This document shows, one piece after another, positions 12,223-22,600 of a DNA stretch of 64,000 nucleotides. A program made the translations under genes and the position numbers. Under the pieces are notes generated by a model. The model made no database searches. It was not told where the DNA came from and saw nothing but the letters and a program-made list of their open reading frames with translations. This stretch comes from Cervus elaphus. Lineage: Eukaryota; Chordata; Mammalia; Artiodactyla; Cervidae. Positions within the stretch are counted from its first letter, which is position 1. Each line of letters begins with the position of its first letter. Where the stretch lies: the NCBI RefSeq assembly GCF_910594005.1, contig NC_057829.1, forward strand, positions 62,045,001 through 62,109,000, written 5' to 3'.

Positions 12223-14175
12223 GACGCAACGAGCCCCTGAAGAAGGAGCGGCTGAAGTGGAAGAGCGACTACCCGATGACCGACGGGCAGCTGCGGAGCA
12301 AGAGGGATGAGTTCTGGGACACGGCGCCCGCCTTCGAGGGCCGCAAGGAGATCTGGGACGCCCTCAAGGCTGCCGCCTACGCGGCCGAGGCCAACGACCA
12401 CGAGCTGGCTCAGGCCATCCTGGACGGAGCCAGCATCACCTTGCCCCATGGTCAGTGGGCAGAGCGGGGGCTATCTCCACCAGAGCAAGGGGGCTGTTGG
12501 TGGAAGAGAGCCAGTGGCCAGCCCCATGTCAGGCGCTTCCATGCAGGCTGTGGGTGGCAAGTGTGGCTAGTCATTTGTTCATTCAAGCAACTGTTACGAG
12601 CATAGACCAGGAGCGGGACACCTAGAAAATGAGAGCACAGTCCCTGCTTGCCTAAGGAGCGTGTGGAAAGACAACAACACACCTCAGGGCAGTGTGATGA
12701 GAGCAAGTTAAAGATTACTTGGGGCCCTTTGGGATCCTAGCACACCTCAGGTACCAACCTTCTGTTGAGTATTATTATATGCTGGGCACTGAGCTAGAAG
12801 CTTCTACGGCATCATTTCATTTAAGTTCATAACAGCCCCTGAGGCTGTGTAAAGCAGAGAATAACAGTGGAAACTCTATAGAGTCAGAAACTGGGTTTTA
12901 ACTGTGTCTCTTTACTAGCTATGTGACCTTGAGCTTCTTGAATTTAAAGCCCAAGTGACTTAACAGTTATAAAGTGGGGATACCTACCTCACAGGATGGG
13001 TGTTAAGATTCAGTAAGATACAGATAACATCATTTAGTCCAGTCTCAGCACGTAGTAGGTGCTTCAGATACAGGAAATACATTACTACGTGCAATACATT
13101 GTACCAGTAAGAAGGCTGAGGCCCATTAGGTATGAGTCATGAAGAGCAGGGCCTATGCCATTTCATTCATCCTTATAACGCCAGTACCTGGCACATGTGC
13201 TCAGGAAGGGGTTGTTGAATGAACAAATGAAAAGTAATTTGCTAGGGTTGAATGAGCCAGAACCTGGTGGAGCCAGAGTGTCAGCCCAGCTCTTCCTGAC
13301 TCTACCTAGGGCCCCCACCAGCTGTAAGAGGAAGACCTAACTGTAGGGTGGGTTTGAGGACTGTGGGGTGACCATGACAGGTATATTTGTCTGCTCGGTC
13401 TGCTATAGCAAAATACTGCAGACTGGGTGGCTCACTAAACAACAGAAATTTAGTCTGAGAAGCCCAGGATCAAAGTGGCAGCTGATTTGGGTTTTGGTGA
13501 TAACTGTCTTCCTGGCTTGTAAATGCCACCTGCTCACTAAGTCCTCATTGTGGGAGAAGAGAGAGAGAGCTTTCTGGTATCTCTTCTTATAAGGGCACTA
13601 ATCCCCCTGGATCAAGGCTCCACCTCAATGACCTCACTTAACCATAACTGCTCCCATATAGGCCCCTATCTCCAAATACAGTGGTGCCAAGGGTTAGGGC
13701 TTCAGTGTATGAATATGACGGAGGGGACACAAGTTGACCCATATCAGTGGGTCCCCGAGCCGACTCTGACCGCCCTGCCTTTCCCACAGGCACCCTCTGT
13801 GAGTGCTACGACGAGCTGGGCAATCGCTACCAACTCCCCATCTACTGCCTGTCGCCGCCCGTGAACCTGCTTCTGGAGCACGCCGAAGAGGAGAGCCTGG
13901 AGCCCCCCGAGCCCACCCCCAGCGTGCGCCGAGAGTTCCCGCTGAAGGTGCGCCTCTCCACGGGCAAGGACGTGAGGCTCAGCGCCAGCCTGCCCGACAC
14001 GGTGGGGCAGCTCAAGAGGCAGCTGCACACCCAGGAGGGCATCGAGCCATCCTGGCAGCGATGGTTCTTCTCCGGAAAGCTGCTCACAGACCGCACGCGG
14101 CTCCAGGAAACCAAGATCCAGAAAGATTTTGTCATCCAGGTCATCATCAACCAGCCCCCGCCGCCCCAGGACTGA
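12223..14175 (+). CDS. UBTD1: UBTD1, ubiquitin domain-containing protein 1 (exons 2 and 3; 5' partial)
   Basis: Coding exons 12223-12450 and 13790-14175 join in frame across a GT/AG intron and encode the last 204 residues of a protein normally 227 long. About 23 N-terminal residues plus one base of a split Gly codon lie on exon 1, upstream of the window. Exon 2 encodes the charged N-terminal UBTD domain (starts RNEPLKKERLKWKSDYP, ends ILDGASITLPH). Exon 3 carries the C-terminal ubiquitin-like fold (FPLKVRLSTGKDVRL through FVIQVIINQ) and ends in PPPPQD. The family is known to bind E2 enzymes of the UBE2D group and affect p53/MDM2 signalling; the protein is cytosolic/nuclear, with an exon-1 Gly2/Cys4 lipidation motif in human that cannot be seen here. 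Codon use is GC-rich and no frame defect is visible. Confidence 0.96.
12860..13080 (+). repeat. MIR SINE remnant
   Basis: The sequence runs through 'actagctatgtgaccttgag', 'ataaagtggggatacctacc' and 'agtaggtgcttcaga', which is MIR order on the plus strand. Confidence 0.7.
13379..13747 (-). mobile_element. MLT1-type MaLR solo LTR
   Basis: The reverse complement reads as an MLT1-family LTR. Diagnostic parts on the plus strand are 'ctgcagactgggtggctca', 'aacaacagaaattta', 'cttataagggcactaat' and 'ccctatctccaaatacag'. An ancient eutherian insertion in UBTD1 intron 2, ending about 40 bases before the exon 3 acceptor. Confidence 0.8.
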
Positions 14176-14853
14176 GGAGCCCATGGACCCCTGGGCAGAG
14201 AGGCCAGGGAGCGCTCTGCAGGGCCGAGAGGCCTCCAGCCTGGAGCACTAGGCCCCCCCACCCTGCTGCTGCCTTTGAGAGCTGTCCTTTTCTTCAGGGG
14301 CACCTCTCGTGTACGGCTGCTGGGCAAGCCCTGAGAGGACCCTGCTTCCCGGGGACACCGCGGGCCACCAGTGCTCAGCACCCAGGAAAGAGTGTGCTGC
14401 CACACACCGGCCTTGCCAGCTTGGTCAGAGAAAAGGCAACCAGGGCCTCCACCCGGTCTCTCTCCCGAGGCCGGTTCAAGCCACGAGGGCCAGCCCGGAG
14501 GCCCCTGGAGCCCAGATCTGCCCTCTGGTGCTGATGGCTGTGCTCACTCCGGTTTTCTGCTCAGGGTCTGAAGCAGCTGCTGTCTCCCTCCCCTGACTCT
14601 GCCCTGGGGCACAGGGCCAGTGCCCTGGAGGGGAGGGGACCACGCGTGAGCCCCAGGGGCCAGGAGCCTGAGGCTGGCCTCTGCCTCTCCCAGCCCCCGG
14701 CACAATTGGCAGAGAGGAGGCAGTGGCTGGGCAGTGGTGGCCGGGGGTCTGCACAGGGCCATCTCCTGGCTGTAACCCTGGTGGTGGGGGGTCCGCAGCC
14801 TGGTCATGGCCCCACGGCAGGTCCCTGTGTACAGACATATCTGCATATTTATC

Positions 14854-14859
14854 AATAAA
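14854..14859 (+). terminator. UBTD1: UBTD1 poly(A) signal
   Basis: AATAAA 679 bases after the UBTD1 stop, followed by a T-rich 'ccttttgctccttccttctt' downstream element. It defines a 3' UTR of roughly 0.7 kb (14176 to about 14878), GC-rich and without repeats. Confidence 0.85.
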
Positions 14860-14879
14860 GCCTTTTGCTCCTTCCTTCT

Positions 14880-16649
14880 TGCTTGCCTGGCTTTGACTCT
14901 GGGTTCTCCTGCGGCTCTGTGGAGCCTGGAGCCAGTTCAGAGGGGTGGAGCAGGTGGGTGTCCAGCCTACCCAGCAGCTCTGGGCACCGCAGAGAGTATG
15001 GTGAAGCAAGCCACGAACTGCTGGTATTCAGGCCTGCGTTCTCGTGGGTCCTCAGGAAAACCCACTTAACCTCTGAGCCCGCTTTGATTATCTTTCGAGT
15101 GGAGATGGTGCCACCTGCCCTGCGCCCTCCCTCCGTTGCTGGCAGGACTCAGTGGGGTAAAGGACGTGAACTCACTTTGAAAGCCAAGGTGGCACATCGG
15201 GCAGCAGTAGTTACCTGCTGCTCTGCCCCCGCAGCTCAAGGGCGCTGGCTTCCCTCTCAGTCCCTGAGCCAGGCCCTTGGGACTGGGGGATGTGCAGTGT
15301 CATGGAGATAGTACCCTCGGTGACATTCCAGTGAAATCTCTGACACATTCTGATGATGAGCCTGGGTTGGCTTGCCACCAAGAGAAGCAGAGGGCAGAAG
15401 GAGCCGGGTCTTGTGCTTCCTTAAGGGAGAGCATGCAGGTAAGCAGAGAGGGGCATCTTAGATAAGGTTGTTTGGCTTAGGGCAAGCCACGTGAGTGTCA
15501 CGGAAGCACAGGGCTGTGGCATCTTTGGTTCACTGGCAGGTTAAACCTGGGTTGTGGTGACCCAGGGCTTGCTCCCACAGATCCAGGTGTGGGGCTCAGC
15601 AAAGCAGGTCTGCTCTTTCTCCAGTTGGGAGTAGTTTTCTTTCTTAGTGAGCATGACCACCGGTCAGGGTGTCCTGACAGGGAAACCAGAGAGGGAAGGA
15701 TGATCAGCTGGAGCTGGCGTCCTTGTCAGCAGGGCTTGGCTCTGCATTCTGGCCCTTTTGGTGGCTTCTTTTGAAGCAAGACTCTGTAAGTCCCCCAGAG
15801 GTCCCCTGAGACAGATGGGTGAGGTTTGTCAGGGACTCATGGGTTTCCCAGGCGGCACAGTGGTGAAGAATCCGTCTACCATTGCAGGAGACACAAAAGT
15901 TGGGGGTTCGATCCCTGTGTCAGGAAGATCCCCTGGAGAAGGAAATGGCAACCCACTCCAGTATTCTTGCTGCGAAAATTTCACGGACCAAGGAACCTGG
16001 CGGGCTACAGTCCATGGGGTCGGAAAGAGTTGGACACGACTGAGCCCAAGCACTACATGGACTTGCAGCCAAATGCAGCGATGCTTCACTAGGGGGCACT
16101 GTGGGATGCCAGAGCCGCAAAGATCTGCCAGAGCTACAGGCAGAGGGAGGCGACTGCCCTTCTCCCCACCACCCATCCAGCACTGCAGCGCAGAGGAGAC
16201 AGCGTCTGCACCTCCCCAGAGCCAGCGAGCCTGTTCTCAGGACAGCCTCGGAATGCAGGCCTGTCTTGGGTTTCCACATTTGGCTTTTGGGTCCCCACAC
16301 TGGCACTGGCTGGGCAGGATTTCTGGGCATCCAGCAGGTGGCACTGCCCTCAGGGCTAAGAGCAGCCAGCGGGTCCTTGGAGCGGCCCGGCTGCCCTGGC
16401 TGGGGCCCAGCTGGGCCTAAGCACTCGGGACAGGCGCCGGGCAGGCTCCTTCCTGCAATCGCCACTCTCAAGGCACTGGGCCCTCCAGTTCTAATAGGCC
16501 AGGGGCTAGGTGTTGCAACTGTCCCATCCTTCCCCCTGTGCCCTGAGGCTGCCTGGGGTGAAGGTGACAGGTGGGGGAGGCAGGTGGAGAATTGGGCCAG
16601 TGAGCTCATGGCAAAAGCGCCTAGCGGGGCGGGGGTGGGGGCCCTGGCA
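14880..16649. other. UBTD1-ANKRD2 intergenic region
   Basis: About 1.8 kb between the UBTD1 cleavage region and the ANKRD2 TATA box. It holds one Bov-tA SINE (15841-16050) and otherwise unique GC-rich sequence. The last 150 bases form the likely ANKRD2 promoter. No gene is visible. Confidence 0.75.
15841..16050 (+). mobile_element. Bov-tA SINE
   Basis: Contains the head 'gaagaatccgtctacc', 'ggagaaggaaatggcaaccc' and the tail 'agagttggacacgactgag'. Inserted about 0.6 kb upstream of the ANKRD2 TATA box. Confidence 0.9.
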
Positions 16650-16656
16650 TATAAAG
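16568..16656 (+). promoter_or_regulatory. ANKRD2: ANKRD2 core promoter: TATA box and E-boxes
   Basis: TATAAAG at 16650-16656 lies 37 bases before the ATG at 16693, so transcription would start close to the start codon. Two CAGGTG E-boxes lie at 16568-16573 and 16581-16586, and an inverted CCAAT core (attgg) at 16591-16595. E-boxes fit control by myogenic bHLH factors, as expected for a muscle gene; binding itself is inferred. Confidence 0.7.
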
Positions 16657-16692
16657 CCCCCGGGGCCTGCCGAGGCGGGTTGCGACGGCACC

Positions 16693-19600
16693 ATGGCAGA
16701 CTCTGAGGAGGTGCAGCGGGCCACGGCACTTATTGAGGAGCGGCTGGCACAGGAGGAGGAGAATGAGGTAGGGCTGGGGTGGGGGCCCAAGGGGTTCTGG
16801 GGACACCCAGCTTTGCTGTCAAGGGAAGGCAGAACCCGGCTGCCATACCTGGCAGGAAGGAAGACAGGTGTCCTCAAGAGCCCAGCTGGTGCTATTCCAG
16901 GGTGCTCCTGAGAGGGGGCTATTGGTCGTGGGATATGAAGGCTTTAGCCCCCAGATCTTGAGAGACAAGAGGCAAGCCAAGCTGGGTTCCCCGAGACCCT
17001 GTCTGCTCACTTGGGCCTTGAGAAGATGGGCTAAGCTACACAGCAGGACAGCCAGGATGTGGCCTGGGAGTGCGGGGCCCCAAGATCCCCCTGCTGCTGG
17101 GTGGGAGGCTGGGATAAAAGAAACTCCAGTGTTTGTTCCCTGAAGAAGGATAAAGACTGGGAGCAGAGTGAGGAAGGGATGCTGGCAAAGGAAACATGGG
17201 TTTTCTAGGACCATCAGTCACACCAGGGGAGGCCTCTGAGCACAGGGCTCTGGACAGTTGCATCTTCTGTGGAATAAAGAAGCAAGGGAGGAGGGTGTGG
17301 TCTGGTCCCACTGTTCATTTGATGGAAATGAATATTTGACTTGGAGTTTCTCTGCCAAGTGCCTGATGCTGGGAGGAATGAGGGGCTCAGTAAGGTCAGC
17401 CCCTGCCTCTCCCTTACCAACCCTGTGTTCATTTTAGCTGACATTTGTCAGGCGCACAGTCAACCCAGAAACAAGGCAGAGTGGAGAGAGGGTGAAATAG
17501 AGGCGTAACTCAGAATGAAGGAGCACAAAACGTGGGTGATCACGTTGCCCACGGACCCTCTTGAGGACTTCTCTGTGGACAGGAGGGCACTGAGTCAGGC
17601 CTTCAATGATGGCGAGTGGTGATCAGGATGGGGAGGGTATTCCAGGCTAAGGAAATGGCAGGTGCTAATTTCCAGGTGTGGAAATGTGGCTGTCAGGAGG
17701 GTGTCTGGCATTATGGGCTGAGGCTGGGAAGGCAGGCAGGGCACAAACCAGCGGGCAAGGGCCACATGAAAGATACTCTGTGGCAGTGGGAAGCCACTGA
17801 GTGTTGAGGGAGGCACAATGGTGCCATCTGACCTGTTTTAGGAAGGCATCTCTGACGGCCCTGAGAAGAACTGGGAGGGGGAGAGACTAGCCCTAGCAGG
17901 AATGGGAGGGAGGAGTTAAATTCATTTAGAGATTGTGTATGTGTGTGTGTGTGTGTGTGCGCGCGCGCTCAGCTGCTCAGTCATGTCTGACTCTTTGAGA
18001 CCCCATGGACTGTAGCCCGCCAGGCTCCTCTGTCCATGGAATTTCCCAGGCAGGAATACTAGAGTGGGTTGCCATTTCCTCCTCCAGGGGATCTTCCCAA
18101 GCCAGGAATTGAACCTGGGTCTCCAGCGTCTCCTACAGACTTCATTCATAAAAGGAAAAGTGAATGGGAGTGAGGAAGAGGGGAGGGTCAGGGCTCCGGT
18201 GGAAGAAGACAAGAGGCCTAGGGAAGGGAGGGCAGGTTTGTCTCAGAAGAGCTTGGACTGAGCCCAGTGAGTCCCAGTCGGGGCATCCCTGGATCTCCAG
18301 GAATGCCATTTCTCACCCCCCCCAAGGGCATGAGCACCAGGGCCAGGCAGGTGAGTCATGCTGCTGGCCCATTTCTGGAATGCTGCCACTGGACACAGAG
18401 ATCTTCAGCAAGAGGACAGGGAGCAGTCCTCATCCATTCATTCATCCAATAAATATAGTGGCAAGACTGTCAGGGCCCTGCGTGCCCACAGAGCCAGCCT
18501 TGCCACCAATGCCTTCTTCGTGCCAGGCACTGTGCTACAAGCGGACAGGCATTCTCTCATTTCATCCATGCAACCGTCTATGAAGTAAGGTGGACGTTTT
18601 GTTGTGTTGCGTTTCATCAACGAACACCCAATTCAGGAAACATTTCTCGAGCACCTGCTGCATGCCAATCCACAGAGACAAATCCGAAGCGAGGGGCTAT
18701 GGAGTCTGAGTAAGGCACGGGTGAGCAGTAGAGACCCAGCTGTCCCCCCCAGGCCCCAGCCCAGCAGCATTCTTAGAGCAGAGCCTCATGTCCAGCCTGC
18801 ACCCCTTTCTTGGGGTGGGTGAGGAAGGAGGACCTCGGAGACCAGCCCAGGGACTTGGGCTCTTTGGTGGGGGGTTTACTGGGCTAGGTCATCACTGAAG
18901 ACTTGGAGCTGTGCAGAGCTGCTGAGCCTGCCTGACATCATCCATGAACTCATTCATTCATTTACTCTCCAAAAACTTGCTGAGCACCTACTGTGTGCTA
19001 GCCTCTGTCACAGGTTGCCAAGTGATTGCCAAGCTGGTTGCCAGGTTGCCAAGATGATTACGACCAACCCATCCTCTAGATGCTCCAGGGGCCAGCCAAG
19101 ATCCCACATGCAGTAGTAGCTGAAGCCCTAGGCGATCCCTTGTCCCCTGGTAAAGATGCAATGTTTCAGGCAAGGCCAGCCCTGGGGTGACCTCAAACCA
19201 TGTAAACTTCATATGGAAGGGAGGCGCCAGTGGACTACAGAACATCTGAAAAAAAGCCCTGGAAAATCAGCCCTCAAATGACCCTTGACGAATACAACCC
19301 TTGGAGTGCAAAAGGCAGCTGAGAACTTTGGAAGAGGGAGTCATTCCTCCCCGTTGCCATCTAGACTCAGCACCCTCCAGCCTGAGTGAATATCCTGGCA
19401 AGGGGGGGCTTCAGAGATGGAGGGGCCGCACTTCTCAAAGAGTGTTTTTCTTTAGAAAAGAGGAGGTGGCGACAAGGAAGTAGTCCAGGCAAGTTGGAGC
19501 TACAAGCTGGGAGGAGACCTTGCCAGAGTTTCCCCCCTGTATTATTACAAAGAGAAGGTTAACACTTGGGGGCTTCCCTGGTGGCTCAGATGGTAAAGAA

Positions 19601-22600
19601 TCTGCCTGCAATGCAGGAGACTGGAGTTCAATCCCTGGGTCAGGAAGATCCTCTAGAGAAAGGAATGGCAATCCACTCCAGAATTCTTGCCTGGAGAATC
19701 CCATGGACAGAGGAGCCTGGCAGGCTACAGTCCATGGGGTCACAGAGAGTAGGACATGACTGAGCGACTAACCCACATCTGAGGTTAATACTTAGAGTTC
19801 ACTTCAGGCTGAGAGCTGGAGAGCTGCAGGCCCCACCCCTCAGATTCCTTGAGAGCAATCGTTTCCATGCCCTAGGATTTCACAGATCAGTAAAATCTGA
19901 GGGAAAGAAGTTGGTAACTGACAGAGTTCCCAAAATTTTATATTGTCAAGTAAGCCCATTAAAAAACACTTATCATTTATCACAATTATTTTATCAGTGA
20001 ATTTTAAATGCCCCTAAACCTAACCCCCCAAAAGACCTCATTGCTTATAAAAATTGAATATATTTAATTTCATGAAAATTCATTATGCTAGCCCTTAATC
20101 CTATTTTTCTGGAGACCCAGGGCTGTCAATAGGCAGGTGTTTGAAGTGGATTTGGGGTTGAGGCTGAGTTGGGGAGCCCAGCTCTGAGGTGGGGAGCGCA
20201 GCTCTGACCTGGGCCTCTCCTGGACCAGACAGGCGTGGAGCAGGTGAAGGGCTGTGAGGTCACACAGGAGGAAGACTTTTGGGGGTGTCCTTGAATTAGT
20301 TGTGGGGGAGGCTGTCAGGTCCTCTAGGCATAGCAGGCAGATCCCGGAACCTGTCTTCTCCCTGGTTGCCCAGAAACTCCGAGGAACCACCCATCAGAAG
20401 TTGCCCATGGAGATGCTGGTGTTGGAGGATGAGAAGCACCACAGGCCTGAGAGTCCGTCCTTACAAAAGGTTAAGGTAAGTGCTAGGAGAAGCCAGAATC
20501 CACCCTCAGCAGACAGGCCAGGCAGTTACAGTCTTGCTCCTCCTAGTAGAGTCCATGAGCCTGCAGCTCAGCACCGCTGGGAGGTGTGAGCGATGCAGCC
20601 TCCTGGCCCCACCCCACACTTGTGAAGGGGAATATGCCACCCCCAAATATACCACTTTGGCTTACTGATTATTTTAAATTAAAGTCACTTGGGAAAAAGC
20701 CAGTGCAAGAAGAATACACTGACCCTCCTTTGCTTCCCAGAAAGTAGGAGATAAATCTCCCATGTGAAGTTAGCCTCCCTCTATCAGGAAAGTAGAGAGC
20801 TTCCTTATCACCAGATATCGGGAATTCAGGGTTGAGAAGGCTATATAAACAAACCTTGTTGTTTCTTCACTAATTAGCTCCTCCAAATCCAAACTCCTTT
20901 GGCTTTTCAGTGCTTCACAAATTTATTGTTTCCTTGTCTAAAAGGTATAAAAGCTGCCTGCTTCATCACTTCTTCGAGTCTCATATTTTTATGGACTACC
21001 ATACACATGAAATTAAATTTGTTTCTCCTATTAATCAGTCTTACATCAATTTAACTATTAGGCCAGCGGAAGAACTTAGAAGTGAAAAAGGGCGGGTGGG
21101 GGAGGGTGGTGGGGGGGTAAGAGTTTTCCTCTGCACACCTTCTGAGTCAGAATCTGCAGGTGTCCAAGATCCCAGGGGACTCATTTTGGAAGCAGCCCTG
21201 ATGGGGCAGCCCTACAACAGGGCGGGATGCAGGTGGTAATGGGATGTGGGGAGGAGGCTGTGTGTGCTGATGGGAGAGATCTCCATGCTGTTCAGAGAAA
21301 AGCAGTTTCCAGACCACAATGTGGGGGATGATCCCCTCTGAAAGGGCATCAACTGAGCTGTGATAGAGGTTACCTCTGGGAGAGAAGAGCTTTCATGTTT
21401 TTGTATTATTTTTATGAAGGGTGAGAGGGATGGAGGGAGGGAGAGAGGCGGAGAATTGCACGGAAAAATGAGAATCAGGAGCTGGTTCTGGAGACCTGGG
21501 TTAAGAACTGCCCTTGAGATTGCCTCATTACCCCCCCTCACCCTATGTGGAGCCTTGAAACTGGGCAACTCCCAGGCAGCCCCCTCAGGCCTGCCTGGTC
21601 CCCCAATCTGAGGTATCTGTGTCAGTTTCATTGGCTTCACCTAGTCCTGGGTGGCAGAGTTAGACCTGGATTCTTTCTTCCTTGAGAGGAGCTCCCTGTC
21701 CTCCACCTCCGGCTCAGCTCAGAGGTCCCCAAGCCCCACACTCCGCACCCAAGTGCGGGGTTGATGGGCTTTCCCCCTGCAGGGCCAAGAGCGCGTGCGG
21801 AAGACATCTCTAGACCTGCGGAGGGAGATCATCGACGTGGGCGGCATCCAGAACCTCATCCAGCTGCGGAAAAAACGCAAGCAGAAGAAGCGGGAAGCCC
21901 TGGCCACCTCCCAGGAGCCACCTCCAGAGCCGGAGGAGATCGTAAGCATCCTAGGGAGGACGCCTGTGTGGGCAGGGGGAGCCGGGGGAGGGGAGGATGG
22001 CGCGGATCACTTCGGGGCGGCCCCCCATGACTGCATTCTTGCCCTCCAGACGGGCCCTGTGGATGAGGAGACATTCCTGAAAGCTGCGGTGGAGGGGAAG
22101 ATGAAGGTCATCGAGAAGTTCCTGGCGGATGGGGGTTCCCCTGACACCTGCGATCAGGTGATGGTCTTTGCAGGCCCTGTACCTGTGCCAGCCTCCTCTG
22201 GCTGGCACACACAAGAGCTGTGCCTTGTGAATTGAGAACAGGCATCGGTTGAGAACAGGCCCCCTTTGAGAGGGGGCCCCTCAGAAGATTTGGGATGCCC
22301 CCTTCCCTTCCCCACACAGGTCTCTAAGGAGATCCTTTCCAGCTGGTGGTGGAGAACCACCTCCAGAGTAATACATACCTGGATATTTAGGGGGGAAAGA
22401 GGATGGAATCAAATACAGAGTCGAAGACCAGAAGAACTGGGCTGGAATCCCACCTGCACCATGCCCTGGTTCAGCTTGTGTGCTCGGGGGCCAGTGAGAA
22501 GGTCCCCAGTGCATAGGAGGCCTCCAAGGCTGGTCCCCACAGAGCATGAAGGAGCTGGCAGAATGTGGACCATATGGGGATCCAGCACAGGGGTCAGAAT

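Larger units (their letters stand above)
12451..13789 (+). other. UBTD1: UBTD1 intron 2
   Basis: Bounded by donor gtcagt and acceptor ttcccacag. It contains a MIR-group remnant at about 12860-13080 and an MLT1-type LTR at 13379-13747. No other gene is visible. Confidence 0.85.
16768..20373 (+). other. ANKRD2: ANKRD2 intron 1
   Basis: Donor gtaggg, acceptor gttgcccag. It contains a TG/CG microsatellite with an adjoining Bov-tA (17935-18136), a second Bov-tA (19568-19781), a local tandem of the decamer ggttgccaag near 19013-19055 and otherwise unique sequence. Confidence 0.8.

Noticed and set aside
13744..14184. Minus-strand open frames over UBTD1 exon 3
   Set aside because: They are shadows of the GC-rich UBTD1 exon; the plus frame matches the ubiquitin-like domain.
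15920..16729. Open frames of 200-270 codons around the ANKRD2 promoter
   Set aside because: They run through a Bov-tA SINE and the promoter, are Pro/Ser/Gly-rich, and match no protein family.
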